A DNA stretch of 64,000 bases from Pararhizobium sp. A13. GTDB lineage: Bacteria; Pseudomonadota; Alphaproteobacteria; Rhizobiales; Rhizobiaceae. The notes below the pieces were generated by a model, which had not been told where the DNA came from, did not search any database, and saw only the letters and a program-made list of their open reading frames with translations. Shown one piece after another: positions 51,924 to 61,395 of this stretch (position 1 is its first letter; each line of letters starts with the position of its first letter). The stretch covers positions 2,615,001 to 2,679,000 of the forward strand of contig NZ_CP149510.1 in the NCBI RefSeq assembly GCF_040126305.1, given 5' to 3'. Position numbers and translations under genes: made by a program.

Positions 51924-54116
51924 ATGAAGGCATTTTCACTCACCGCAGCACTTGCCGCCGTGCTTGCCGCCTCGACTGCGTCCAGTGCCAGCGCGGAGCC
52001 GGTTTTCAATCGCATCGCCGCGTTTGCCGTCGCCGACAATCTTCCGGCCGACGCCGACAGGAAATCCGTGACCTCCGCTGAAATCATCACCGCGAGCGAA
52101 GACGGCAACATGCTCGTCTATTCCGACAGCCCGTTGAAGGCGATCGGCTTCATCGACATCACCGATCCGACGACACCGAAGGCCGGCGGCATTCTGTCTT
52201 TCGAAGGCGAGCCGACCTCGGTCGCGATCGCCGGACCAAAGGCGCTGGTCGCCGTCAACACACGCGAAAGTTTCGTCAAGCCGTCGGGCTTCCTCGCCAC
52301 CGTCGATCTGGCGACGAAGAAGCTGGACGCGAAGTGCGATCTTGGCGGACAGCCGGACTCGGTCGCGATCAACAAGGACAAGACTCTGGCTGTCATCGCC
52401 ATCGAGAACGAGCGCGACGAGGACGTCAATGATGGCCAAATCCCGCAGATGCCGGCCGGCGACCTTGTGATCGTCTCGCTGAAGGATGGTACTGCCGATT
52501 GCGCCTCGATCAAGCACGTGACCCTGACCGGTCTCGCGGACGTCGCAGGTGATGATCCGGAGCCGGAATTCGTCGCCTTCAATGGCCAGAACGAGATCGC
52601 GCTGACGCTGCAGGAAAACAACCATATCGTCATCATCGACGGCACGACCGGCACGGTGAAGACACATTTCTCGGCCGGCACGACGAACCTCTCTGGCGTC
52701 GATGACAAGCGTGACGGCACCCTCGCTTTCACCGGCGAATTGAAGGACGTTAAGCGCGAGCCGGATGCGGTGAAGTGGCTCGACGACAACCGTCTGGTCG
52801 TCGCCAATGAAGGCGACTACGAGGGCGGCTCGCGCGGCTTCACCATCTTCGACAAGTCCGGAAAGGTCGTGTTCGAATCGGGCAGCAGCTTCGAGCATGC
52901 GGTGGCCGCGATCGGCCACTATCCGGACAAGCGCTCGTCCGCCAAGGGCATCGAGCCCGAAGGCCTGGAGGCCGCGACCTTCGGCGAAGACAAGCTGTTC
53001 TTCGTTCTTGCCGAGCGCGCCTCCGTGGTTGGCGTCTACAAGGACACTGGTGCCGATCCGCAACTCAAGCAGATCCTGCCCTCGGGCGTTTCACCGGAAG
53101 GCGGCGTTGCCATTCCCGGCCGCAATCTGCTGGCGACCGCCAATGAGGTTGACCTGGTGGAAGACGGCGGTGCTCGCTCGCACGTCATGATCTATGAGCG
53201 GGCCGAAGGCGCCGCTGCCTATCCGCAGATCACGTCGGCCGACAAGGGCGGTTTGCCGATTGGCTTCGGCGCTCTCTCCGGTCTTGCCGCGATCAAGGAC
53301 AAGCCGGGCATGCTTTATGCCGTTAACGACTCCATCTATTCCGCGCAGCCGCGCATCTTCACGATCGACGCCACGCAGACGCCTGCCGTGATCACCGATG
53401 CGCTCACCATCACCCGCGACGGCGCTCCGGCCCAGAAGCTCGACATCGAAGGCATCGTCGCCGATGGTGACGGCTTCTGGCTCGCCTCGGAAGGCAATTC
53501 CGACAAGCTCTATTCGCACGCCCTGCTGCAGGTGAATGCCAAGGGCCAGATCAAAAAGGAGATCGCGCTTCCGCAAGAGCTGCGCGCCAACGAAGTCCGC
53601 TACGGTTTCGAAGGCATCACCAGCGTCGGCGAAGGCGACGAACAGACGCTGTGGATGGCCGTGCAGCGCGAGTGGAAGGATGACGAGAAGGGCTTCGTCA
53701 AGCTCGTCTCCTACAAGCCGGCTTCGGAGGAATGGGGTGCCGTGCGCTATCCGCTCGACAAGTCAGAAGAAGGCTGGGTCGGTCTTTCGGAAATCACCGT
53801 CCATGGCGATCACGCCTATATCATCGAGCGCGACAATCTGATCGGCAACGCGGCCAAGCTGAAGAAGATCTACCGCGTGGCGCTCGCCGATCTGAAGCCG
53901 GCCAAGCTCGGCGGCGAACTGCCCGTCGTCAAGAAGGAAGAGGTCCGCGACCTCGTTCCTGACCTGAAGGCTCTCGGCGGGTATGTCGTCGACAAGGTCG
54001 AAGGCTTCACCGTCGATGCGGCTGGCAATGGCTATGTCGTCACCGACAATGACGGCGTGGACGACTCCTCCGGCGAAACGCTGTTCTTCCAGATCGGTAC
54101 GATGAACGCGATGTAA
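51924..54116 (+). CDS. Secreted phytase-like esterase / beta-propeller protein
   Basis: The 730-residue protein has a Sec signal peptide (MKAFSLTAALAAVLAASTAS, with SASAEP as the likely cleavage region). Residues ~30-370 are a beta-propeller-like repeat region (GFIDITDPTTPKAGGILSFE, SVAINKDKTLAVIAIENE). Residues ~420-725 match the 'esterase-like activity of phytase' domain (GLPIGFGALSGLAAIKDKPG, DIEGIVADGDGFWLASEGN, YGFEGITSVGEGDEQTLWMA). It probably acts in the periplasm on phosphate or ester compounds. Start ATG 51924 has GGAGGGA upstream. It lies just behind the IS200-type element. Confidence 0.87.
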   Translation: MKAFSLTAALAAVLAASTASSASAEPVFNRIAAFAVADNLPADADRKSVTSAEIITASEDGNMLVYSDSPLKAIGFIDITDPTTPKAGGILSFEGEPTSVAIAGPKALVAVNTRESFVKPSGFLATVDLATKKLDAKCDLGGQPDSVAINKDKTLAVIAIENERDEDVNDGQIPQMPAGDLVIVSLKDGTADCASIKHVTLTGLADVAGDDPEPEFVAFNGQNEIALTLQENNHIVIIDGTTGTVKTHFSAGTTNLSGVDDKRDGTLAFTGELKDVKREPDAVKWLDDNRLVVANEGDYEGGSRGFTIFDKSGKVVFESGSSFEHAVAAIGHYPDKRSSAKGIEPEGLEAATFGEDKLFFVLAERASVVGVYKDTGADPQLKQILPSGVSPEGGVAIPGRNLLATANEVDLVEDGGARSHVMIYERAEGAAAYPQITSADKGGLPIGFGALSGLAAIKDKPGMLYAVNDSIYSAQPRIFTIDATQTPAVITDALTITRDGAPAQKLDIEGIVADGDGFWLASEGNSDKLYSHALLQVNAKGQIKKEIALPQELRANEVRYGFEGITSVGEGDEQTLWMAVQREWKDDEKGFVKLVSYKPASEEWGAVRYPLDKSEEGWVGLSEITVHGDHAYIIERDNLIGNAAKLKKIYRVALADLKPAKLGGELPVVKKEEVRDLVPDLKALGGYVVDKVEGFTVDAAGNGYVVTDNDGVDDSSGETLFFQIGTMNAM

Positions 54117-54139
54117 TCGTGTCTGTACCAGTTACGGAA

Positions 54140-54168
54140 AAGGCCGGGATATGATGTCCCGGCCTTTT
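54140..54168. terminator. Bidirectional terminator between the phytase-like gene and marR
   Basis: AAGGCCGGGA (54140-54149) pairs with TCCCGGCCTT (54157-54166) around seven bases. T residues follow on the plus strand (TTTTC), and the A-run on the left serves the minus-strand marR transcript. Confidence 0.88.
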
Positions 54169-54204
54169 CTGTTTCAGCTGCAATGTGACCTGCGAGATAT
54201 GGTG

Positions 54205-54672
54205 CTATTCAGCGGCAATCTCGTCCCCGCCGTCTTCCTTGCGCTTGCGGATTTCGTCGGCCTTGGCGACGAGGCGGCTGACGATGTCGTGCATCTGGTC
54301 AAGCTGCTCGTCATCGAGCGCGGAGAAGATTTCCTCGATCAGCTGTTTCCGCGGATGTTCGGCCGCTTCCAGCACGATGCGGCCGACGTCGGTGATCGAG
54401 ACAATCTTGGCCCGGCGGTCTTCCGGATCGGGTTTGCGCACCACCAGCTTGTCGCGCTCAAGCCCGTCGATCGCTTCCGTTACGGTGCGCGGCGCGAAAT
54501 TGAGCGCACAGGCTATGTCGGTCGACCGACAGGGGCCGAGCTTGCTCAGAAAAAACAGGAACTTGCTACGTGCCAGCGACACGCCTTCCTCGGTCATCGA
54601 TTCGTTGATGAGCCGGTGAACCCGGTGATAGAGCTCAAAGAGCTTGTCGGAGACTTCGAAAGTGGATTTCAT
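54205..54672 (-). CDS. MarR family transcriptional regulator
   Basis: This 155-residue winged-helix regulator has LYHRVHRLINESMTEEGVSL at the N-terminus, then CRSTDIACALNFAPRTVTEA (recognition helix) and LERDKLVVRKPDPEDRRAKI (wing with the DxRxxx motif). The C-terminal coil is acidic. The start at 54672 (MKSTFEVSD) is chosen because the ATG at 54702 lies inside the promoter described below. The controlled genes are unknown. It is convergent with the phytase-like gene and divergent from the yhaO-like gene. Confidence 0.9.
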   Translation of the reverse strand: MKSTFEVSDKLFELYHRVHRLINESMTEEGVSLARSKFLFFLSKLGPCRSTDIACALNFAPRTVTEAIDGLERDKLVVRKPDPEDRRAKIVSITDVGRIVLEAAEHPRKQLIEEIFSALDDEQLDQMHDIVSRLVAKADEIRKRKEDGGDEIAAE

Positions 54673-54678
54673 GGGTTT

Positions 54679-54707
54679 TATATGGATATTATGAGGTGCC
54701 ATGTCAA
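54679..54707 (-). promoter_or_regulatory. Strong promoter of marR, implying a leaderless transcript
   Basis: On the minus strand TTGACA (54707-54702), exactly 17 bases, CATATA (54684-54679), then AAACCC and the ATG at 54672. With the usual 6-8 bases between -10 and start of transcription, the RNA would begin at or next to the A of the ATG. Confidence 0.7.
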
Positions 54708-54868
54708 ATGACGGCCCTTATGGGTTCATAGTCAAGCGTATTCTCACGCTCCTGGTCTCGGGTCTCATATCTCCCCAAAAATGGCGAGAAGAACGAAAGC
54801 GCTGAATAGTCGCGCGGGCAGTGTCGCCCGGCATTGACGCGGCCCCGAGGCCCGGGCCATGGTCGGCC

Positions 54869-56146
54869 ATGCCGTTCCGTTTCGTCCACACCGCCGATCT
54901 TCATCTCGATTCCCCCTTGCGCAGTCTGGCGTTGAAAAATCCGGAGCTTGCCGAACTGCTGCGCGGAGCGACGCGGACGGCGCTCGCCAGGATCGTCGAT
55001 CTGTGCCTGGCGGAAAACGTCGATGCCCTGCTGATTGCCGGTGATCTCTACGACGGCTCGCAGACATCGATGAACACGGCGCTTTATCTGGCGAGCGAAC
55101 TGCGCCGACTGGAGGCCGCCGGGATCCGCGTCTTCCTGATCCGCGGCAATCACGATTCCCAGTCCACCATCAAAAAAGAACTGACACTTCCCTCAAACGT
55201 CCATCTTTTCTCAGGGCGTGTGAAACCGATATTGGCAAAGACGCTCGAGAATGGACGCGAGGTCTACATCCACGGCGTCGGCTTCGACAATCCTCACGCG
55301 CCCGAAAGCTTACTTTCGTCCTTTCAGGGGCCGGTAGCCGACGCCGTCAACATCGGCATGCTGCACACCAGCCTGGCGGGCGCCCCGGGGCACGATCCCT
55401 ACGCGCCATGCAGTGTCGCAGCGCTTGCGCGGCATGGTTTCGACTATTGGGCGCTGGGCCATGTCCACCTGCGGCAGGTGCACTCTGAGACACCTCTGAT
55501 TGTCATGCCGGGCATGCCACAGGGCCGCGACATCAACGAAGCCGGCCCGAAAACCGTAACGCTGGTGACTGTCGGGGACGACGGCCGGTTCGCGCATCGG
55601 CAGCGTGAGATCGGGCAGGCCGTCTTCGAGCGCGTTTTCGTCGATCTCGGCGGCGCGCAGGACTGGCGGCAGATGCTGGAGACGGTGGGGGAAGTGCTGT
55701 CGTCGCTGAGAAGCCGCTCAATGGCGGATCATCTCATCCTTCGACTTTCCCTGACGGGCTCAACGCCGCTTGCCTGGAAGCTCAGGCGCGATCCGGATTT
55801 CCTGCTGGCTGAACTCTCCAATCTGGCAGCGGGTCTCACCTGCTGCTGGATCGAGAAGATCGATATCGAATGCCGGGGCATCGAGGCGGGTGCGTCCCTG
55901 TCCGGTCCCGACCCGGTCGAGGAACTGGCGGCCCTGATCCGTTCCGACGTCCTGCCGTCCCACGCCTTTCGCCGGGAAACGGGCGCCATGTTGGACGAAC
56001 TCCTGCTGCAGCTGCCGCGTGAGCTGCGCGATAGCCTGGCAGGTGACGAGGAGGCCGCGAAGCGGTTCGCGGAAGCGATTGCGCTTGCCGGCAGTGACGA
56101 TGTTCTTGCCTATCTGCACGGCGGGGCAGGCGAGGCGGATCGCTGA
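54869..56146 (+). CDS. DNA repair exonuclease, SbcD/YhaO-like
   Basis: This 425-residue calcineurin-type nuclease has the motifs FVHTADLHLDSPL at the N-terminus, ALLIAGDLYDG near residue 55, LIRGNHDSQS near 95, GMLHTSL near 165 and ALGHVHLRQVH near 205, matching SbcD/Mre11-like YhaO. The start at 54869 begins the family-like sequence; an upstream ATG at 54821 adds a proline-rich extension. Its TGA overlaps the ATG of the partner ATPase gene (TGATG), so the two proteins are probably made in a fixed ratio. Confidence 0.9.
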   Translation: MPFRFVHTADLHLDSPLRSLALKNPELAELLRGATRTALARIVDLCLAENVDALLIAGDLYDGSQTSMNTALYLASELRRLEAAGIRVFLIRGNHDSQSTIKKELTLPSNVHLFSGRVKPILAKTLENGREVYIHGVGFDNPHAPESLLSSFQGPVADAVNIGMLHTSLAGAPGHDPYAPCSVAALARHGFDYWALGHVHLRQVHSETPLIVMPGMPQGRDINEAGPKTVTLVTVGDDGRFAHRQREIGQAVFERVFVDLGGAQDWRQMLETVGEVLSSLRSRSMADHLILRLSLTGSTPLAWKLRRDPDFLLAELSNLAAGLTCCWIEKIDIECRGIEAGASLSGPDPVEELAALIRSDVLPSHAFRRETGAMLDELLLQLPRELRDSLAGDEEAAKRFAEAIALAGSDDVLAYLHGGAGEADR

Positions 56147-59100
56147 TGCGTCTCAGTCGTCTCGATCTCGTCCGCTATGGCAAGTTCACCGGACGCAGCC
56201 TGGAGTTCGGCGTTGCACCTCCCAGGCGCCCGGATTTTCACCTCGTCTACGGCCCGAACGAGGCGGGAAAATCAACGCTGTTTTCTGCCTTTCTCGACCT
56301 GCTGTTCGGCATCGAACGGTTGAGCGGCTACGGTTTCCTGCATCCCTACCAGACAATGCGCGTTGGCGGTGTGATCGAGACCGGCGGCAAGGTGCATTCT
56401 GTCTCAAGGTTGAAGCGCAATCAGAACTCGCTTCTGGGGCCGGACGACCAGCCCTTGCCGGACAACCTGTTTTCGGCGGCCCTTGGCTCGATCGATCGGG
56501 CAACCTACCAGATGATGTTTTCGCTTGACGACGACAGCATCGAGAAGGGCGGCGAAAGCATCCTGAAAAGCGAAGGAGAGCTCGGTGCCCTTTTGTTTTC
56601 CGCCAGTTCCGGCCTGCCGGATAGCAGCGCCATCCTCTCCGGTCTGAGGGCGCAGGCCGATGCCTTCTACAAGCCGCGAGGGCAAAAACATCTACTGGGC
56701 GAGTTGAAGACGGAACTGGACGCACTGAAGGAGGAAAAGAGCAAAATCGACGTCAATGCGCGTGAATTCGCCGGCCTGCGCAAGACGCGGGATGTGGCCG
56801 CGGAACGACACGAGGCTGCGGTAAAAGCGCGGGCGGAACTGCGCGTTTCCCTCGATCATGCCCGCGACCGCATCGAGGGACTGCCGCTTCTGGTCCGGCT
56901 GCGAGGCTTGCGCGCCGAGCTTGGCGCTTTCGGCGACGGGCCCGAGCCCCCTTCGGCCTGGTACACCATGCTGCCGGCGTTGCAGCGCGAGGAAGCCGAA
57001 ATCGGCGCTCGGCTGGAACAGCTGGAAAGCGATATCGACCGGCGGGCAGCCGAGATCGCAGCGATCGAGCGGGACGATGCCGTGCTCGCCCTTGCGGCAG
57101 ACATCCGCGACCTGGAGCGCTCAGGGCTGGAAGCGCGCCACCGGACTGCTGCGAGCGACATGCCAAATCGCCTCGATGAGCGCGGCAAGATCGATGCCGA
57201 CATCTTTGTGTGTCTTGCGCGCCTGGACCGTACCGATGAGCCAGACCCGGCCGCACTCATTTTGTCGGCGGCCGTCACCGGGCGTATTCAGGATCTGGCG
57301 CAGAAGCACTCCGCCGTGAACGAGCGTCTGATCACTGCTGCACGCGAACGGCAACTTGCCGCGGAAGCAAGCGGCGAGGCCGTGAAGATCCAGGCAGCGC
57401 TGACGGAATCGGATCCTGCTGCAGGTTCCGGCGACCCGGCGCATCTTGTCGATATTCTGCAAACTCTCCGACAGAATGATTGCCTGCTGCGGCAGCAGGC
57501 GGCGAACCGGCAGATTGCCGCGCTCGCGGACCAATTGGCCGACAAGCTTGCAGCGCTCGCACCCTTCCCAATGGATGCGGACAACCTGGCGGCTCTGGCC
57601 CCCCCCGAGGATGCCGATATCGCCGAGTGGACGGCGCGGCGATCGACATTGACGGAACAGCTGAAGCGCCTCGATGACCGGGTTGCTGACGAGACTGCGC
57701 TGGCCGCTGCGGAGGAGGCCAGGCTGGCGGAACTGACCCGTACCGGGGGTTTTGCGGCCGATGATGCGGCGTTGACGCTTCGGCGGGAGAGGGATCATGC
57801 CTGGCAGGCGCATGCCGGGCGATTGGATGGCGAAACGGCGCGTGCTTTCGAAACTGCACTCAGGAAAGACGACGAGGCGGCGGCGCTGCGGCTGGCGCGA
57901 TCGGAAGACCTTGCCCAGGCAAGGGCCCTTTCGCTGTCGATTGCCGAGCGCAACGGCAAGCTTGCGGCATGGCGGCAGCAGCATCAGGCCGCTCTTGGCG
58001 CGATTGCGGATCTAAGGACGGAGATTTCGACAGCAGCCCGCCGCTGTGGCCTTCCGGAGGATACGAAACTGAACCAGCTTGTGGCGTGGCTTGCCCGGCG
58101 GGCAGCCGCGCTGGACGCGCGCAATCAGCTTCGCGGGGCGCAGCAGGATTTGCGTCTTGCAGTGGCGGACGAGGAAAAGGCGCTGGTGCGTTTGACCCGG
58201 ACGTTTGAAGAACGTGGCGTGAAAAATGACATGCCGAAGCGCCTGGAGGACGCGATCGCTTTCGCCGAGCGCACCATGACCGCTCTGCAGTCGGCTCATC
58301 GCGCTCATGCCGCCGCCGCCGAGACGGTGGAGCGGACGCAAGCGGCTCTGCGTGCGCGAGATGCCGCATGGTCCTCGGCCGACGCTGAAATGTCAGACTG
58401 GACAGCGCGGTGGGATGAAACGATTGGCGCAACATGGCTGGCCGGGGGCGGCCGGACTTTGTCTCCACAGGAGATCGTTCCGGTGCTTGCCGTCCTCCGG
58501 GATCTGGACAGGCTCATCCAGCGCAAGGCGGATCTGGACCATCGTATCGATGGCATGCGCAGGGATCAGGTGGTCTTTGCAGCCACCGTCGGCGCGCTCG
58601 CCAAACGGCTTTCATTGCCGACATCCGAGGAGCCATTGGTTGTTTTTCAGGCGATACGCGAACGGCTTGCCGGTGCCGACAGGCAGGAGGCTTACTTCAG
58701 GCGGCTTTCTGACGAGAATGGTGCGCGCGCAGCCGAGCGGAGTGCTTTGATCGAAACGCGGCAGCGTCATGACGTGCACAAGCGCAGCATGCTCGATCTG
58801 TTCGATTGCGCTACGCTGGTCGACGTTGGCGTGCATCTGGAGGCGGCCAAGGCGCGCGGGCGGATTCGGGAGCGGATTGCGGAAGCTGAAGCCGATCTTG
58901 CCGCCCGTCTGGGCGTCGGATTCGCCGACGAGGCAGAAATGATCTTGAGTTCGGTCGATAAGGACTGCCTGCAGCTGGAGATGGCGGAGTTGCAGTCGCG
59001 GTGGGAGCAATGCGACCGGGACGCAAGTGAACTGCATGCCGAGCGCCGAGATGCGGAAAAGGCGCTTGCTGCCATCGGCGGAGGCGATGCGGCAGCCCAT

Positions 59101-59622
59101 ATCGACGAACGCCGCCGTACGGTGCTTGCCGAAATCGAGGACCGCGCGACGGCCTATCTGCGGCTGCGCGTCGGCATCCTTGCCGGTGAAACGGCGCTCA
59201 GGCTCTATCGCGAGCGCCATCGCAGCGCGATGATGCAGCGAGCATCTGCGGCCTTCAGCGCCATCAGCGGCGGCGACTACGAGGGGTTGACGACGCAGGC
59301 GGAGAAGGGCGAAGAATTCCTGATCGCCAATGCTGCCGGTGGCGGGTCGAAAATGGCTCGGGATCTTTCCAAGGGCACGCGGTTCCAACTCTACCTGGCG
59401 CTGCGCATCGCCGGCTATCACGAGGTTGCCGCAACGCGCGAATCTCTGCCCTTCATTGCCGACGACATCATGGAAACCTTCGATGACGGCCGCGCGCAGC
59501 ATGCCTTCGGACTGATGGCGGACATGGCGCAGGTCGGGCAGGTGATCTACCTGACCCACCATCAGCATTTGTGCGATATTGCCCGCGCGGCCTGCCCGGA
59601 TGTGACGATCCACACGCTTTGA
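56146..59622 (+). CDS. SMC-like ATPase, YhaN/SbcC-like
   Basis: This 1158-residue Rad50/SbcC-type protein begins RLSRLDLVRYGKFTGRSLEF with Walker A in VYGPNEAGKSTLFSAFLDLL near residue 45. It has long alpha-helical coiled-coil arms (~200-1000) rich in Ala, Arg and Glu. The C-terminal half holds the ABC signature LSKGTRFQLYLALRIAGYHE near 1075 and Walker B with the catalytic acid in SLPFIADDIMETFDD near 1100. It should work with the YhaO-like nuclease encoded just before it in DNA end processing. No canonical zinc-hook CxxC is visible in the middle, as is usual for YhaN. Confidence 0.9.
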   Translation: MRLSRLDLVRYGKFTGRSLEFGVAPPRRPDFHLVYGPNEAGKSTLFSAFLDLLFGIERLSGYGFLHPYQTMRVGGVIETGGKVHSVSRLKRNQNSLLGPDDQPLPDNLFSAALGSIDRATYQMMFSLDDDSIEKGGESILKSEGELGALLFSASSGLPDSSAILSGLRAQADAFYKPRGQKHLLGELKTELDALKEEKSKIDVNAREFAGLRKTRDVAAERHEAAVKARAELRVSLDHARDRIEGLPLLVRLRGLRAELGAFGDGPEPPSAWYTMLPALQREEAEIGARLEQLESDIDRRAAEIAAIERDDAVLALAADIRDLERSGLEARHRTAASDMPNRLDERGKIDADIFVCLARLDRTDEPDPAALILSAAVTGRIQDLAQKHSAVNERLITAARERQLAAEASGEAVKIQAALTESDPAAGSGDPAHLVDILQTLRQNDCLLRQQAANRQIAALADQLADKLAALAPFPMDADNLAALAPPEDADIAEWTARRSTLTEQLKRLDDRVADETALAAAEEARLAELTRTGGFAADDAALTLRRERDHAWQAHAGRLDGETARAFETALRKDDEAAALRLARSEDLAQARALSLSIAERNGKLAAWRQQHQAALGAIADLRTEISTAARRCGLPEDTKLNQLVAWLARRAAALDARNQLRGAQQDLRLAVADEEKALVRLTRTFEERGVKNDMPKRLEDAIAFAERTMTALQSAHRAHAAAAETVERTQAALRARDAAWSSADAEMSDWTARWDETIGATWLAGGGRTLSPQEIVPVLAVLRDLDRLIQRKADLDHRIDGMRRDQVVFAATVGALAKRLSLPTSEEPLVVFQAIRERLAGADRQEAYFRRLSDENGARAAERSALIETRQRHDVHKRSMLDLFDCATLVDVGVHLEAAKARGRIRERIAEAEADLAARLGVGFADEAEMILSSVDKDCLQLEMAELQSRWEQCDRDASELHAERRDAEKALAAIGGGDAAAHIDERRRTVLAEIEDRATAYLRLRVGILAGETALRLYRERHRSAMMQRASAAFSAISGGDYEGLTTQAEKGEEFLIANAAGGGSKMARDLSKGTRFQLYLALRIAGYHEVAATRESLPFIADDIMETFDDGRAQHAFGLMADMAQVGQVIYLTHHQHLCDIARAACPDVTIHTL

Positions 59623-59764
59623 TTGCTGATTCCCGTTTTTCCCGCTCGGTGACGGGCTCGATTCGGCGGCAGCGATATGCAAGGTATGGTCGATTGTAAC
59701 GCCGCTTCCATTCCCGAAGCGGCGATGGGCATGACAGATTTGTCGAACCAAGGAGCCATTTGCC

Positions 59765-60163
59765 ATGGAGATCAAACCCTCCGGATCCCGGCCGTCGGTC
59801 AAGCCGTCACCGGACTATTTTACCGGCAGCGTCCGGCAGGACCCGATCATGGATGCGCCGGAACCGGCCCGCATGCGCAGCGTGTCCGTCACCTTCGAAC
59901 CGGGCGCACGCACGGCCTGGCACACCCATCCGCTCGGCCAGACCTTGATCGTCACCTCCGGAAGCGGGCTTGCGCAGGTGTGGGGCGAACCGATCCGCGA
60001 GATCAGCGCAGGGGACGTCGTCTGGTTTCCGCCGGGCGAAAAGCACTGGCACGGCGCGGCAGTCACGACGGCCATGACCCATATCGCCATCCAGGAGGCG
60101 CTTGATGGAAAGGCGGTGGACTGGATGGAGCCCGTGACGGACAGCCAGTATCAGGGAAAATGA
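59765..60163 (+). CDS. Cupin protein resembling hydroxynitrile lyase-type cupins
   Basis: The 132-residue single cupin barrel has [21 protein letters not shown] near residue 48, carrying the HTHP first motif, and [17 protein letters not shown] near 85 with the second-motif histidine. Small cupins with WHTHPLGQ and HWHGA resemble the manganese-dependent hydroxynitrile lyase and carboxymuconolactone-decarboxylase-associated cupins. The real substrate is unknown. It stands alone downstream of the yhaN-like gene. Confidence 0.85.
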   Translation: MEIKPSGSRPSVKPSPDYFTGSVRQDPIMDAPEPARMRSVSVTFEPGARTAWHTHPLGQTLIVTSGSGLAQVWGEPIREISAGDVVWFPPGEKHWHGAAVTTAMTHIAIQEALDGKAVDWMEPVTDSQYQGK

Positions 60164-60370
60164 GGTTTTCGGCATCGCGGCTGGTTGGCGTTGCCGAGGC
60201 GGCAGGCGTTTTCGCTTGAGGTTGATTGCATGCCAGTTCGGTGAGGCGTGCGGAGCCGGCTGTCATCACGGCGCTTTGTTCGTTGCAATGCGAGGCCGAC
60301 CAGAGTTATTTGATCGTCAAGACCTTGCCGGCCGCATTCGCTTGGAGAGGCCGGGCAGAAGGATTTCGTG

Positions 60371-60745
60371 ATGTATAATTTTCATGTCGGACAGAAGGTC
60401 GTCTGCATCAACGACACGTTCAAGCATGTTTCGATCGATCAGGGCATTCGCAAGGGCCAGATCTATACAATCCGGTGGGTTGGTCCCTACAAGCACTATA
60501 TCGATGGCGAGTTCATCGGCGTCAAGCTGGCGGAAATCCACCGCGGCAACGACGACGGTCCGGAAGGCTACGGCGCGGCTGACATGCCCTATCGCGCGAC
60601 GCGGTTCCGGCCGCTGCTGAAGGACCGGCTGTCGGCGTTGAAGAACCTGCTTGCGCCTATGCCGAAAGGGGAAAAGCCGTATTTGCCCGAGGCGCCGGAA
60701 GAGCCGAAGCGCAAGACGCCGGTGCGAAAGAAGGAAACCGTTTGA
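60371..60745 (+). CDS. Hypothetical protein with SH3-like opening
   Basis: The 124-residue protein is not recognised as a named family. The first half (HVGQKVVCINDTFKHV, then QGIRKGQIYTIRWVGPY) resembles small SH3/KOW-like barrels seen in short proteins of rhizobia and phages. The C-terminal tail is proline- and lysine-rich (PEEPKRKTPVRKKETV) and probably disordered. The ATG at 60371 follows an alternative GTG at 60368. Function unknown. Confidence 0.75.
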   Translation: MYNFHVGQKVVCINDTFKHVSIDQGIRKGQIYTIRWVGPYKHYIDGEFIGVKLAEIHRGNDDGPEGYGAADMPYRATRFRPLLKDRLSALKNLLAPMPKGEKPYLPEAPEEPKRKTPVRKKETV

Positions 60746-60861
60746 CGGGATTCTCGCGTCTTCTCGAAGTCAGACGCGAATCGCTGAACAGCTTTTCCCC
60801 TGGAAATCATGTCTTCCTGCTGGCACACCCGTGGGCGTCGCTCAAAACGATGTTTTCCCGT

Positions 60862-61119
60862 TCACAGGTCGTCGAAAACTCTGTCCCTGCGCACGAGCCT
60901 CAGCGACCGGTCAGGCTGTATGACATAGGTCTCTTCGGAGGGCTGGCCGTATTCGTCGTTCAGCCGGTGGCGCACCACACTGCCAACCGGCGCCTTGGCC
61001 AGTTTTGTTGCCGGCTGGCCATTATAGGTGATGCTGCCGGGAATCGGCGCAAGTTCCGGCATGGCAGTGCAGGCGGCAAGCCCCGCGGCAAGCGCTACGG
61101 TCAAAATCGCATTCCTCAT
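60862..61119 (-). CDS. Small lipoprotein of unknown function
   Basis: The 85-residue protein has a signal MRNAILTVALAAGLAAC ending in a lipobox (GLAAC). It should be lipidated and held at the periplasmic face of a membrane. The mature part is about 70 residues (ITYNGQPATKLAKAPVGSVV, ending RLVRRDRVFDDL) and matches no family I know. The start at 61119 is chosen because AGGGGATG lies just upstream; 61125 is an alternative. Confidence 0.72.
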   Translation of the reverse strand: MRNAILTVALAAGLAACTAMPELAPIPGSITYNGQPATKLAKAPVGSVVRHRLNDEYGQPSEETYVIQPDRSLRLVRRDRVFDDL

Positions 61120-61316
61120 GGGCATCCCCTGTTATTTGTAACCCCGTCAACCATGACGCACCGGCGGACGGAACGCGATCGCCCCCACCTTTTCATCCGC
61201 CAACACATGGCGATGTCGCCGTCTATTGGCAAGGGCGACGAGCACCGCTCACAAGAAAGCTTTTGCGACCATGCGTCGTGTCGTGATGAAAACCAGTGAT
61301 GTGCTTAGGGGATAAA

Positions 61317-61392
61317 TGGTGGGCGATGAGAGACTCGAACTCCCGACATCCTCGGTGTAAACGAGGCGCTCTACCAACTGAGCTAATCGCCC
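61317..61392 (-). tRNA. tRNA-Val(TAC)
   Basis: Reading leftward from 61392, GGGCGAT pairs with ATCGCCC, followed by A and encoded CCA. The anticodon arm CCTCG-TTTACAC-CGAGG gives anticodon TAC. The T-arm GTCGGGAGTTCGAGTCTC is normal. 76 bases. Confidence 0.96.
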
Positions 61393-61395
61393 TTC

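Noticed and set aside
54205..54702. Longer MarR start at 54702
   Set aside because: That ATG lies between the -35 and -10 boxes of a near-consensus promoter, and the extra ten residues are not family-like.
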